Source of the DNA: Mariniflexile sp. AS56
Lineage (GTDB): Bacteria > Bacteroidota > Bacteroidia > Flavobacteriales > Flavobacteriaceae
DNA: 64,000 nucleotides
NCBI RefSeq assembly: GCF_030552475.1
Contig: NZ_JAUPED010000006.1
Span: 124,001-188,000 of the forward strand
Direction of reading: 5' to 3'
Shown here: in pieces, positions 26,228 to 36,086 of the stretch
How positions within the stretch are numbered: the stretch's first letter is position 1
Layout: every line of letters begins with the position of its first letter
Position numbers and translations under genes: made by a program
Notes under the pieces: generated by a model
What the model saw: the letters and a program-made list of their open reading frames with translations, nothing else
Databases searched by the model: none
What the model was told of the DNA's origin: nothing

Positions 26228-28084
26228 ATGAAAAATTATATGTCCTGTTTTTTGTTTTTAATTCTCGTTAGTTCTTGTGGCGAGCAGAAAAACTCAGATC
26301 AAGTAACGCAGCAACAAAAAGCGATTGAGCATTTACCATTTACACAAATTGAACTCCAAAATCTTGATGCTTTTGAGCCAGTGACCGAAAACTGGACAAT
26401 TGTTGGAGATGCCGAGGTAGACCAATCTCTTCCTAAAAAAATAAAAGGGACTTCAGGAACCGGTGTTTTACTAAATATTCCAAAAAAAGGAAGTAGAAAA
26501 AATCTTTTTACCAATTTTGAACATGGTGATATCGAATTAGACTTGGATGTCATGATGCCTATAGGTTCTAATTCTGGAATTTATTTACAAGGAAGATATG
26601 AAATTCAACTTTTCGATAGCTGGAAGATAAAAGAACCTACATATTCTGATATGGGTGCTATTTACCAACGTTGGGACAAAACTGCAGAAAAAGGAAAACA
26701 AGGGTATGAAGGGCATCCTCCAGCTATAAATGCATCCAAAGCTCCTGGTTTATGGCAACATATTAAAATAAAGTTCTCTGCACCTACTTTTAATAAAGCA
26801 GGGAATAAAACTAAAAACGCAAAATTTGATGAAGTTTGGCTAAACGGCGTACTATTACATGAAAATATTGAAGTTACTGGACCAACTAGAGCCGCTGCCT
26901 TTGATACAGAAATCCCTATGGCTCCAATTATGATTCAAGGAGATCATGGTCCCGTTGCTTTAAAAAACATCAAATACAAATTGTATAAAAAACAGAATAT
27001 CACTTTTTCTGATTTGAATTTCAAGGAACACAATACTACCTACGAGGAAAAGATACCTAATTTAAACATGGTAGAGGAAAGTAAAAATGAGACTGTGAAA
27101 GCTATTTCTTTAGAAAATCTAAAAAGTAGAAGTTATAATAAAACGTTATTGTACACAGGAAAATTACATGTTCCAGAAACAGGTGAATATTTATTCAACT
27201 TTAAAGCAGATGGCGGGGGAATTGGTGTATTACTTATCAATAACGATACCATCAAATCTAATATTATGACCTTAACAAAAGAAGCACCTGTTCCTTTTTC
27301 TTTGGCCATCAGTAAAGCGAAACCTCTTATTGAACATTTTGAATTATCTTTTGAAGGACCTGGAATCAAAAAACAATCTTTGGATTCTAAATTGTCTTTA
27401 TCAGAAAAAACAATAAAGACAGACAAAAGCATGACCGTTAGCGCTAAAGAGGGGGCTATTGTTCAACGTAGTTTTTTAAGACATCATGGTGAGATTAGAA
27501 CACATTGTATTTCTGTAGGTACACCAGAAGGAATACATTATGCATATGACATGAACTTAGGTTCTTTATTATCTGTTTGGAGTGGCGACGACTTTTTTGA
27601 CGCCACGCTAATGTGGACTTCAAGAGGTGGAGAGCAGTTTGGAAGAACAGGAGCATTAACTATGCCTATGTTTGGTTACTCTGAATTCGCTTCACTAAAA
27701 GACAATAAGACTCCTTGGGTTTCCAAGAATGATGCTACAAAATTTATAGGTTATGATTTTGACAGTAATGGTCGTCCAATTTTTACCAATATTATAGAAG
27801 GAACAACCATTACAAATGAATTTTCTCCTATCGTAAAACACAGAGGAATCAATCGTAACATAACAACAAATGGAACCAAGGAACTATTCCATAAGATAAA
27901 TGAAGGGGAGTCTATTAAGTTGTTGAAAGATGGGACTTATATTATTAACAACGACAGCTATTTTGTCAAGTTCTCAAATAAAAATTCAATTAAACCATTT
28001 ATTCGGAAGTCGAATGGTAAGGAAGAACTTCTTGTAAAAATACCTAGTGGAAAACAGATTATTAATTATACTATTATTTGGTAA
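26228..28084 (+). CDS. DUF1080 (3-keto-disaccharide hydrolase type) plus PA14-like lipoprotein
   Basis: A 618-residue lipoprotein (lipobox VSSC, Cys17). Residues about 35-255 are a DUF1080/PF06439 jelly-roll: FEHGDIELDLDVMMP, SNSGIYLQGRYEIQLFDSW, GLWQHIKIKF and MIQGDHGPVALKNIKYKL. This domain is now linked to hydrolysis of 3-keto-glycosides. Residues about 300-400 look PA14-like (LLYTGKLHVPETGEYLF, ADGGGIGVLL). The last 200 residues have GTPEGIHYAYD and LWTSRGGEQFG type segments, seen from memory in planctomycete multidomain proteins. It stops 12 bp before the propeller-azurin gene, so the two are almost surely co-expressed. I infer a pair that oxidises and then cleaves a glycoside; the substrate is unknown. 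Confidence 0.8.
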   Translation: MKNYMSCFLFLILVSSCGEQKNSDQVTQQQKAIEHLPFTQIELQNLDAFEPVTENWTIVGDAEVDQSLPKKIKGTSGTGVLLNIPKKGSRKNLFTNFEHGDIELDLDVMMPIGSNSGIYLQGRYEIQLFDSWKIKEPTYSDMGAIYQRWDKTAEKGKQGYEGHPPAINASKAPGLWQHIKIKFSAPTFNKAGNKTKNAKFDEVWLNGVLLHENIEVTGPTRAAAFDTEIPMAPIMIQGDHGPVALKNIKYKLYKKQNITFSDLNFKEHNTTYEEKIPNLNMVEESKNETVKAISLENLKSRSYNKTLLYTGKLHVPETGEYLFNFKADGGGIGVLLINNDTIKSNIMTLTKEAPVPFSLAISKAKPLIEHFELSFEGPGIKKQSLDSKLSLSEKTIKTDKSMTVSAKEGAIVQRSFLRHHGEIRTHCISVGTPEGIHYAYDMNLGSLLSVWSGDDFFDATLMWTSRGGEQFGRTGALTMPMFGYSEFASLKDNKTPWVSKNDATKFIGYDFDSNGRPIFTNIIEGTTITNEFSPIVKHRGINRNITTNGTKELFHKINEGESIKLLKDGTYIINNDSYFVKFSNKNSIKPFIRKSNGKEELLVKIPSGKQIINYTIIW

Positions 28085-28096
28085 ATAAAAGACATT

Positions 28097-30052
28097 ATGA
28101 ACGTATTCACAAAAATCACAAGCCTCTTTTTTATACTAATAAATGTAGTGGCATTTGCACAAGAGAAATCTCTGATAGACATAAAAGAATCTGCATATTA
28201 TAAAATTGTAGATGTTCCAATTCCAAATGATGTTATGTTAGAGGTAGGTGGGTTAGCGATGACTGATGATGATAAACTTGGAGTCTCTACACGAAGAGGA
28301 GACGTTTGGTTGATTGACAAACCCTATAGTAAAACACCAATTTTCGGCAAGTTTGCTACAGGACTGCACGAACCACTAGGATTAGCTTTTAGAGATAACA
28401 GTTTTTACCTAACACAGAGAGGTGAATTAACACGTTTACAAGACAGGAACAATGATGGGAAAGTAGACTCGTTTAAAACAATTTATTCGTGGCCGCTATC
28501 AGGAAATTATCATGAATATTCATACGGGCCAAAATTCAAGAAAAATGGTGATATGATTGTTACTTTGAATCTAGGTTGGTCTGGTGGCGGAGTAAGTTTA
28601 ACTAAGTGGAGAGGCTGGATGTTACAAATTACTCCTGAAGGAGACATGACACCCATAGCAACAGGCTTAAGATCTCCTGCGGGTTTTGCTATCAACGATC
28701 AGGACGATTTATTTTATACTGAAAACCAAGGAGACTGGGTAGGTTCTGGTAGATTGACTCATTTAGAATCGGGAGATTTTGCTGGACATGTTGAGGGATT
28801 GAAATGGACAGACGATCCACAATCTCCATTAAAACTAAAAGTTGAAGATATTGAAGAGTTTTCAGGTTTGACACTTTATGAATATGCTAAAAAAATACCT
28901 GAACTAAAAGCACCTGCTATATGGTTTCCTCACACCGTATTAGGAATCTCTACTTCAGATATGTTATACCATAAAAAAGGCGTTGACTTTGGGCCTTTTG
29001 AAAATCAAATTTTTGTGGGTGACCAAGGACATAGTAAGATTATGCGTGTGTATATGGAAAAAGTAAATGGTGTATACCAAGGCGCTTCTTTTCCTTTTAA
29101 AGAAGGCTTTTCTTCTGGAATTTTAAGAATGATTTGGGGTAACGACTCTAGTATGTTTGTAGGAATGACGAGTAGAGGTTGGGCTTCTACAGGAAAAAAA
29201 GCATTTGGTTTACAACGATTAGAATGGACTGGAAAAACACCTTTTGAAATCAAAACCATGAAAGCCCAAGATGATGGCTTCCTGCTTGAATTCACAAAAC
29301 CCGTGAATAAAAAAACGGCAAGCGATATGGCTAGCTACAACATGATAAGCTTTACATATAAATATCATGTAACTTATGGAAGCCCTATAGAGCAAAAGCA
29401 AGATGCCATGGTACATGCCGCTATTGTTTCCGAGGATGGAAAAAGTGTAAAACTTTTGGTACATGGTATGCGTTTAGGGTTTATTCACCAATTAAGAGCA
29501 GATGGGGTAAAAGCTGCAAATGGAGAATCATTATTGCATAGTTCTGCTTATTATACCTTAAATGAAGTTCCTGGTGGTGTTTTAAAATCACCACAAATGC
29601 CTAAGATGCCAAAAGAAAATGAAAGTGTCAAGCAACCGAAACACACTTCGGAAATGCCTTTTACTTGGGATAATGGATCTGATAAAAAGCTGACTATCAG
29701 TACAAAACCTGGGATGAAATTCGATATTGAAGAATTAACAATTAAACGTAATACAAAATTAGAATTGACTTTTGTAAATGTTGATGATATGTTGCATAAT
29801 CTTGTGTTTGCTATGCCTGGTAAAGATGTCCCCAATACTTTAGGATTAAAAGCGCTTGAGCTTGGTTTAGATGCTCCTAAATACAATTATGTCCCTGATT
29901 CTTCATTGGTGTTATACCATACGGCTACAGTAGGACCTGAATCATCAGAAACTATATATTTTGAAATCCCTCGCAGAAAAGGCCAATATTGGATTGTATG
30001 TACTTTTCCCGGCCACTCTAATACTATGAAAATAAAAGTAAAGGTAATTTAA
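28097..30052 (+). CDS. Sugar-dehydrogenase-like propeller fused to an azurin-type copper domain
   Basis: A 651-residue exported protein (signal ending AFA-QE). Residues about 30-400 resemble the glucose/sorbosone dehydrogenase-like propellers: EVGGLAMTDDDKLGVSTRRGDVW, LHEPLGLAF, RSPAGFAINDQDDLFYTENQGDW and FVGDQGHSKIMR. The C-terminal 110 residues are an azurin-like cupredoxin. His567 (MLHNLVF), Cys635, His640 and Met644 (CTFPGHSNTM) match azurin's CTFPGHSALM ligand loop with the same spacing, so all four type 1 copper ligands are present. The propeller should be an electron donor domain and the copper site an acceptor. Quinone (PQQ) ligands are not provable by eye. Its neighbour carries a DUF1080 domain, 12 bp upstream. 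Confidence 0.82.
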   Translation: MNVFTKITSLFFILINVVAFAQEKSLIDIKESAYYKIVDVPIPNDVMLEVGGLAMTDDDKLGVSTRRGDVWLIDKPYSKTPIFGKFATGLHEPLGLAFRDNSFYLTQRGELTRLQDRNNDGKVDSFKTIYSWPLSGNYHEYSYGPKFKKNGDMIVTLNLGWSGGGVSLTKWRGWMLQITPEGDMTPIATGLRSPAGFAINDQDDLFYTENQGDWVGSGRLTHLESGDFAGHVEGLKWTDDPQSPLKLKVEDIEEFSGLTLYEYAKKIPELKAPAIWFPHTVLGISTSDMLYHKKGVDFGPFENQIFVGDQGHSKIMRVYMEKVNGVYQGASFPFKEGFSSGILRMIWGNDSSMFVGMTSRGWASTGKKAFGLQRLEWTGKTPFEIKTMKAQDDGFLLEFTKPVNKKTASDMASYNMISFTYKYHVTYGSPIEQKQDAMVHAAIVSEDGKSVKLLVHGMRLGFIHQLRADGVKAANGESLLHSSAYYTLNEVPGGVLKSPQMPKMPKENESVKQPKHTSEMPFTWDNGSDKKLTISTKPGMKFDIEELTIKRNTKLELTFVNVDDMLHNLVFAMPGKDVPNTLGLKALELGLDAPKYNYVPDSSLVLYHTATVGPESSETIYFEIPRRKGQYWIVCTFPGHSNTMKIKVKVI

Positions 30053-30298
30053 GAAATCAGTGGAGTTGCTCTATAATAATTTGACAGTTTAAAAGAAGTA
30101 AAAACGGAAATGATTTGGCTAGATTCCAAATTAATTTTCAACCATTGAAGTCATCTCTTGGCTTAGCACTTTCCTTCGTTTTACTCAAGATTAGATGAAA
30201 TGCATGAAAAACATAAAAAACAGATCGAAATGAGCAAGTAATATATAGGGTTAAATCTAAACTTTGGAAGCATAACCAACCAACTAAATATATAAACT

Positions 30299-32809
30299 AT
30301 GTTAAAATTAAAAAACAGTTTTTTATTTCTTCCATTTTTTTTATTTGTTACTCAAACACATGCACAGTATTTGTGGTACGAAAACGAGACAGATACTGAG
30401 AACGTTTTATTCACAAACAGCAGCTCAGGCACTTTTACTACACATGAAACCAATCCAAACAGTAATGGAGCAAATGCAAATGTATTATGTTCTAAATTTG
30501 TTAGAGATGCATCGGTAAGTAAAGGTTTTACTTATTTTGATTTATCAAATCCTATTGAAACCGCTATAGAATATACCGTAAGTCTTAAGGGCTATATTGA
30601 TGTTAAGCAAAATAAATTATCATCTAGCCCTAACAAGTTACGCGTGTATTTAAAAAACACAACTACTGGAGATATTAAATATAAACAGATAGATTTTACA
30701 GTAGGCAAAGACTGGGAAAACTTTTCTTTTGTTTTTGACACAACCGATTTCACGACAAGTGGATTGGGTAGTGGCGGTTATAATCAAATGTACATTGGTT
30801 ATGGCAATGGGATTTCATCAGACAAGGAAATAACCTATTTTATAGATCAAATTAATGGTACTACAGATCAAACGGTTATTAATACAACTCCAATATCGCT
30901 TCAAGGCTCTTGGGGTGCTCGTTTATATGTGAGAGCAGGTGAAACTCTAGATGATTATGTTAAGCCTATTTCTGAAGGGGGTAAAGGCTATAATTATTTA
31001 GCAGGAGCTCAAGAAATAATAAGTAGCTACCCTACTATGGGGCATGTTATAACAAACGCGACTAACAATGCAAAATCATTTTTATGGACTCTAAGAACAA
31101 ACGAAAATGTAGATGCTGTAAAGGGAGCTTCAGGTTCTATTATAGATGAAGAATTTGTACCTAGCTTAGCGAATGAACAAGTTATTATTGATGTCATCAA
31201 CGAGTTTAAAAGTGCAAATAAAAAAGTGATTTTGTACTTAAACGGAATGAGCCCTGCAGATAGAGCTTCAATAACAGGAGCTCAATCATGGAATGACTAT
31301 GTTGCTCAATATTTCTCTAATAACGAACATGCAGCATGGATGAATTTCTGTGAAGGTTACATAAAACGTTTTGAGGCACTAGGAGTAGATGGCTATTGGA
31401 TAGATGCCTTTGGTAGTTATCCAGGTAATGATATTGAAAGAGCCGAATTTATTCAAATGATTCGTAATGTAGATCCAAATGTGATGATATCAGCCAACTA
31501 TGATAAAGATTATTTTGCAGATATTAATGGCGATTTTATAAAAGTTGATACTGATGGCGTTGAAGACGCTGATGAAACTGATTATAAAATAGTCAAGCTC
31601 ACAGCTATGGATCCTTGGTCAGATATGACTGGAGGACATATAACTCCTCTAGGTCAAGGAGCACCTCCTAATTCTTGGGCATACGAGGAATTTACAGTAC
31701 CTGATATTCAAGCATCAGCAACATCGTCTTATGATGGTACTAAACAAACAGTAAAACATTTATTCTTGCCCATAAGATCAACTTGGTCTAGTGAAAGATC
31801 TGATTTAATGTTTGAAGGAGAACAAGCCTACAGATTTGTAAAAAAGATTACAGATGCTGGTGGAGCCGTTACTTTTTCAACGACGACAGATACAGACGGT
31901 ACTACCATGGAAGATGAAGAAACGGTATTGAAATTTGTAGATCAACAACTAGCAGCCAATGCAGCAGCTTCACAATATGTTCGTCTTTTAGGCGCTTTTC
32001 TTGTTGGAGAAGAACAAATATTTCCATGGTATGAAAATGAAGAAGACACAGCAACAGACTATATTACAGTAGAAAGTTCGTTAGATGGTATTACTACAGA
32101 AAATTTTTCTAACCCATCTAAAACAGGAATCAATACCAGTAATACAGTTGCTAAATTTGTTAGAGATGGAGGAACAACAGCTAGAATTTACTATAGTTTA
32201 CCAAAACCTATTACAGAGCTTTCATCACTTAAGATTACTTTAGATGCCTTCATAGATCAGAGTAATCCATCTAACGTAGATACTAGGATTCGAGTTTTTC
32301 TGCTAAACACGACCTTAAATACGAGAATCTTCGAACAATTAACGTTGTCCGCGGGGCAAACTTGGGAGAATTTAGTGTTTGACTTTAGTGCTCAAGGTAC
32401 TTATCCTGACGGCTATGATCAAATGGCAATAGGCTTCGCAAATGGAGATTCATCGGGAGCTACTACCATGTATTATATCGATAATGTAAAAGGATCCACT
32501 AATCAATACCTTATTGGGTCAAGTAGTGGGTTAGCAATAACCTCTACGAGTGCTATTCGGACTGAAGGATCTAAGCTGGAACAGGACAAATCACTATTAA
32601 AAATATATCCAAACCCAGTAAAAAATTCTTTTAAAATGTCTAAAGAATTCAAATCCGTATCCATTTACTCCATAACTGGTGAAAAATTACTAGAATTTTC
32701 TGGAAATCAAAGTAGTTATGATGTTTCCAATCTAGATACTGGATTTTATATACTTAGAACTAATGATAATAAAGGAGGGAATGAAGTACTTAGATTTATA
32801 AAAAAATAA
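30299..32809 (+). CDS. Type IX-secreted TIM-barrel glycoside hydrolase, possible endo-fucanase
   Basis: An 836-residue secreted protein with a signal ending HAQ. A barrel domain (about 200-570) contains YIKRFEALGVDGYWIDAFGSYPG, whose Asp is a likely nucleophile by similarity to GH29 and GH107 type barrels, and ISANYDKDYF. Two similar beta-sandwich modules flank it: residues about 24-195 (LWYENETDTENVLF … SKFVRD) and about 577-745 (PWYENEEDTATDYI … AKFVRD). The last 80 residues are a type IX sorting tail (IYPNPVKNSF … GFYIL … VLRFIKK), so it is delivered to or beyond the outer surface. That suits an initial polymer cutter. The family is not certain; it could also be an exo-enzyme. Confidence 0.75.
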   Translation: MLKLKNSFLFLPFFLFVTQTHAQYLWYENETDTENVLFTNSSSGTFTTHETNPNSNGANANVLCSKFVRDASVSKGFTYFDLSNPIETAIEYTVSLKGYIDVKQNKLSSSPNKLRVYLKNTTTGDIKYKQIDFTVGKDWENFSFVFDTTDFTTSGLGSGGYNQMYIGYGNGISSDKEITYFIDQINGTTDQTVINTTPISLQGSWGARLYVRAGETLDDYVKPISEGGKGYNYLAGAQEIISSYPTMGHVITNATNNAKSFLWTLRTNENVDAVKGASGSIIDEEFVPSLANEQVIIDVINEFKSANKKVILYLNGMSPADRASITGAQSWNDYVAQYFSNNEHAAWMNFCEGYIKRFEALGVDGYWIDAFGSYPGNDIERAEFIQMIRNVDPNVMISANYDKDYFADINGDFIKVDTDGVEDADETDYKIVKLTAMDPWSDMTGGHITPLGQGAPPNSWAYEEFTVPDIQASATSSYDGTKQTVKHLFLPIRSTWSSERSDLMFEGEQAYRFVKKITDAGGAVTFSTTTDTDGTTMEDEETVLKFVDQQLAANAAASQYVRLLGAFLVGEEQIFPWYENEEDTATDYITVESSLDGITTENFSNPSKTGINTSNTVAKFVRDGGTTARIYYSLPKPITELSSLKITLDAFIDQSNPSNVDTRIRVFLLNTTLNTRIFEQLTLSAGQTWENLVFDFSAQGTYPDGYDQMAIGFANGDSSGATTMYYIDNVKGSTNQYLIGSSSGLAITSTSAIRTEGSKLEQDKSLLKIYPNPVKNSFKMSKEFKSVSIYSITGEKLLEFSGNQSSYDVSNLDTGFYILRTNDNKGGNEVLRFIKK

Positions 32810-32851
32810 ATTTATTAAGAAGTAGTTCTAAAAAAAACATTTTAATAGCTT

Positions 32852-32903
32852 TAACCTGATTTAGTCTTAAGATAAATATTTTTCTTAGGTCTATTTCAGG
32901 TTA
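32852..32903 (+). terminator. Long imperfect hairpin after the secreted barrel enzyme
   Basis: TAACCTGA at 32852-32859 pairs with TCAGGTTA at 32896-32903, with extra inner pairing (TTAAGA and TCTTA). It lies 43 bp after the stop at 32809 and probably ends that transcript. Confidence 0.5.
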
Positions 32904-33034
32904 TTTATATAGTTATAGTCTGTTATCAGGCTAAAAAAAATAAATTTGGAAAAGGGTTTCCATGAACCAATCATATATAGGTTTAGTTTAGCACATTCCG
33001 TCTATGTGTGTCTCAATCAAATAAAAACAAAAAC

Positions 33035-34231
33035 ATGAATAAGACATTTTTATTTTACACTTCCATATATATTGTCGTTACTTTTTGGTCTTGTGTAATA
33101 GCGCAAAATACGAATCTAATAAGTGATGGAAGTGCATTTGAAGTTAAAGCATTTTACCCTAAATTTAGTTGGGATACAACACCTATGTACTACATGTTTG
33201 GTGACCCAAAAAGAGTACTGCTTCCAGAAGAAGTAGCGCACATTGCAAAAAGAACAGATTTTATATGTATTGAGAAATCACATGGTGAAGCACAATTAGG
33301 AGCTGCAGAATTAGGGGCAAAGCATGAGGTGGCAACTTTTAAGAAAGTGAAACCAGAGATGAAAGTGCTTTTCTATTTCAACTCGGCATACGCATGGCCA
33401 TTTACATCATATAATAAAGCTTTTGTACAAAAAAAGATAGATCAACATCCCGAACTTAAAAAATTTCTAATAGTCGATCCAGAAACTAAAGAACTTGCAA
33501 AGCGCGGAAGCACCTACTTTTTCGATGTTTTAAACCCAGAGTTTCGCGATTGGTGGGTAAATACAGTCGCCAAAGGGGTTGAGTTTTCTGGGGCCGATGG
33601 TGCCTTTATAGACCAAATGCACGGGTTTTCTTGGTTACGTCAGGATAGAAGTAAAGAGGTGCAAAAAGCCATGGGAGACATGATGACTGCCTTAAAAACG
33701 AAATTGGGACCCGATAAAATTCTATTAGGAAATAATGCGCATACCAAATCGGCACAATATGTTTTTCCTGTGATAGATGCAAATATGTTTGAGCATTATA
33801 GTAACGACCTATTAAGTAAAGAAAAACTCCTTCAAGATTGGGAAGATATGCTTCGAATTGCCAAAGCTGGAAAAATGTCAATATTTCGTATCGGCGTGGA
33901 GTATGATTCGGTAACAGTAGCAAACGAAGAATTTTATAAAGGCAAAATGCGTAATGAACGATTTGCTGCGCTTTCAAAAGAAAAAATAGAATATTACCAT
34001 GCCTGTTATTTAATAGGCGCTCAACCTTATTCTTATTTTCAATATGGTTGGGGCTGGCAATTGGCACATGGGTCTTTATTAGATTATCCAGAATTGGAAA
34101 AACCACTTGGAAAACCTAAAGGATCTTTTGTGAGAAAGTCGGCCGATTCATGGGAATTTACACGTCATTTTGAACATGCCTCGGTTTGGGTTAATACGGA
34201 AACAGGAAAAGCTCACATATCGTGGTATTAA
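33035..34231 (+). CDS. Unassigned TIM-barrel glycoside hydrolase-like protein, paralogue A
   Basis: A 398-residue exported protein (signal ending VIA-QN) related to the genes at 40934 and 50766. Shared signatures are FSWDTTPMY near the start, KVLFYFNSAYAW, GADGAFIDQMHGF with a conserved D-G-x-F-x-D element at the end of a probable barrel strand, NMFEHYSND with a conserved Glu-His, and FEHASVWV before the end. The pattern fits a TIM-barrel hydrolase, perhaps the hypothetical GHL15 group, with Asp in FID and Glu in FEH as catalytic candidates. I use the ATG at 33035; a GTG at 33008 is in frame. It precedes two sulfatases. Function is not proven. Confidence 0.75.
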   Translation: MNKTFLFYTSIYIVVTFWSCVIAQNTNLISDGSAFEVKAFYPKFSWDTTPMYYMFGDPKRVLLPEEVAHIAKRTDFICIEKSHGEAQLGAAELGAKHEVATFKKVKPEMKVLFYFNSAYAWPFTSYNKAFVQKKIDQHPELKKFLIVDPETKELAKRGSTYFFDVLNPEFRDWWVNTVAKGVEFSGADGAFIDQMHGFSWLRQDRSKEVQKAMGDMMTALKTKLGPDKILLGNNAHTKSAQYVFPVIDANMFEHYSNDLLSKEKLLQDWEDMLRIAKAGKMSIFRIGVEYDSVTVANEEFYKGKMRNERFAALSKEKIEYYHACYLIGAQPYSYFQYGWGWQLAHGSLLDYPELEKPLGKPKGSFVRKSADSWEFTRHFEHASVWVNTETGKAHISWY

Positions 34232-34474
34232 TAATTAATATTATTTGGTTATGCTATTAGTGTTTGTTTTCGGTAATTAAACTTCTCACAATTCTTCTTA
34301 AATAACATTAAACCTTTCTTTTGCATAAATAGAGAAAGTGAATGACTGATTAGAGTAAGGCTTATTTACATGGCCAATTTATCTTTGTTAATGAAAACAG
34401 TCATCTAAGGAGATTATCTTGAAAATGTAAATTTCAGGAATCACTATTTATTTTATAATAAACAGTAATAATGT

Positions 34475-36016
34475 ATGCGTAAAATTAAAACAGTCGGCTT
34501 ATTTATAACCGTGTTCGGAGTTTTTATTTTTTCTTCTTTTGGCCAAGAGAAAATAAAAACGAGTAAGAACTCACCCAATATCATTTTTATTTTAGCTGAT
34601 GATTTGGGGTATGGAGATATTTCTAGTTATAATGAAAACTCAAAAATCCAAACACCCGAAATTGATAAACTAGCTTCCAATGGTGTTATGTTTACAGATG
34701 CGCATACCAGTAGTGCGGTATGTACTCCAACGCGATACGGCATCCTAACAGGACGTTATAATTGGCGGTCAAGATTAAAAAAGGGTGTTATACAAGGGTA
34801 TAGTAAGGCTTTAATTCCACAAGACAGAACAACGATGGCAGGACTATTAAAAGCGCATGGCTATAAAACTGCTGGGATTGGTAAGTGGCATTTAGGCTGG
34901 GATTGGGCAAATATGGAAGCTGGTATTGATGCTGTTGATTTTTCCAGTAAAATTAAAAATGGGCCTACAACATTAGGTTTCGATTATTGGTTTGGATTTA
35001 ATGGCTCTTTGGATATGGCACCATATGTTTGGGTAGAAAATGATTTACCAACGATGGTACCAACCAAGCACACTCAAAATATAGGTCAAGAAATGTGGAG
35101 AAAGGGACTTACCTCAAATGATTTTGAACATGAACAAGTACTTCCGAAAATTACAGCAAAAACGGTTGACTATATTAAAGAAAATGCCAACGGTAAAGCA
35201 CCTTTCTTTTTGTATATGCCATTGCCTGCACCACATACACCTGTTGTACCAACAGATGCTTTTAAGGGCAAAAGTGGTTTAGATAACCCGTATGGTGATT
35301 TTGTATTGATGGTAGACTGGGTAGTAGGAGAGGTGATGAAAGCTTTAGAAGCGCAAGGTATTGCAGACAATACACTTGTGGTTTTTACTAGTGATAATGG
35401 TTGTTCGCCCACAGCAAATTTCAAGCAATTGGCAAGCAAAGACCATAACCCAAGTTATGTTTTTAGAGGCCATAAAGCCGACATATTTGAAGGGGGACAT
35501 CGCGTTCCTTTTATTGTTCATTGGCCGGCAAAAGTGAAATCTGGTAAATCGGATCAATTGGTGTGTACTACAGATTTTTTCGCTACGGTTACAGATGCTT
35601 TAAATGTGAAAATTGAAGATAGCATAGCGGAAGATAGTTTTAGTTTTTTATCAGCATTGAAAGTGAAATCGAAAGCAACTGCTAGACAAAGCATAGTTCA
35701 CCATTCTATAAATGGCTCGTTTGCATATCGTAAAGGAGACTATAAGGCTGTCTTTTGTTCAGATTCTGGAGGATGGAGTTTTCCTAAAATTAACACCGAT
35801 GAAGCTAAGGGGTTGCCCAAGTTTCAGCTCTATAATTTAAAAAGTGATATAGCGGAAATGAATAACTTACAAAATAAAGAACCCGAATTACTTGAGCAGT
35901 ATAGAAACGAATTGGCTCAAATTGTTCTAAAAGGTAGAAGTACAGAAGGAACTATTCAAGAAAATGATGGTGAAAAAAGATGGGCTCAGTTACATTGGAT
36001 GTCTGATAAAGAATAA
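34475..36016 (+). CDS. S1-family sulfatase (CTPTR type)
   Basis: A 513-residue exported sulfatase (signal ending SFG-QE). Metal aspartates are 42-43 (ADDLGYGD), with maturation motif C-T-P-T-R at Cys83 followed by YGILTGRYNWRS. GKWHLGW, FTSDNGC and EGGHRVPF follow. It is the paralogue of the sulfatases at 59246, 60846 (broken) and 63401, which share SSAVCTPTRYGI or a close variant. The ATG at 34471 is out of frame and stops at once, so 34475 is used. A weak TAnnTTTG box, TATCTTTG, lies at 34380-34387. It is followed by another sulfatase after 70 bp. Confidence 0.93.
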   Translation: MRKIKTVGLFITVFGVFIFSSFGQEKIKTSKNSPNIIFILADDLGYGDISSYNENSKIQTPEIDKLASNGVMFTDAHTSSAVCTPTRYGILTGRYNWRSRLKKGVIQGYSKALIPQDRTTMAGLLKAHGYKTAGIGKWHLGWDWANMEAGIDAVDFSSKIKNGPTTLGFDYWFGFNGSLDMAPYVWVENDLPTMVPTKHTQNIGQEMWRKGLTSNDFEHEQVLPKITAKTVDYIKENANGKAPFFLYMPLPAPHTPVVPTDAFKGKSGLDNPYGDFVLMVDWVVGEVMKALEAQGIADNTLVVFTSDNGCSPTANFKQLASKDHNPSYVFRGHKADIFEGGHRVPFIVHWPAKVKSGKSDQLVCTTDFFATVTDALNVKIEDSIAEDSFSFLSALKVKSKATARQSIVHHSINGSFAYRKGDYKAVFCSDSGGWSFPKINTDEAKGLPKFQLYNLKSDIAEMNNLQNKEPELLEQYRNELAQIVLKGRSTEGTIQENDGEKRWAQLHWMSDKE

Positions 36017-36086
36017 CCATTGATTTATTTTGAGACATTTAAACATAAGAACGATATTAAAATAGAATATAAAATAAAACCTAATT

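Noticed and set aside
34471-34482. ATG four bases before the sulfatase start
   Set aside because: It stops after three codons and is out of frame.
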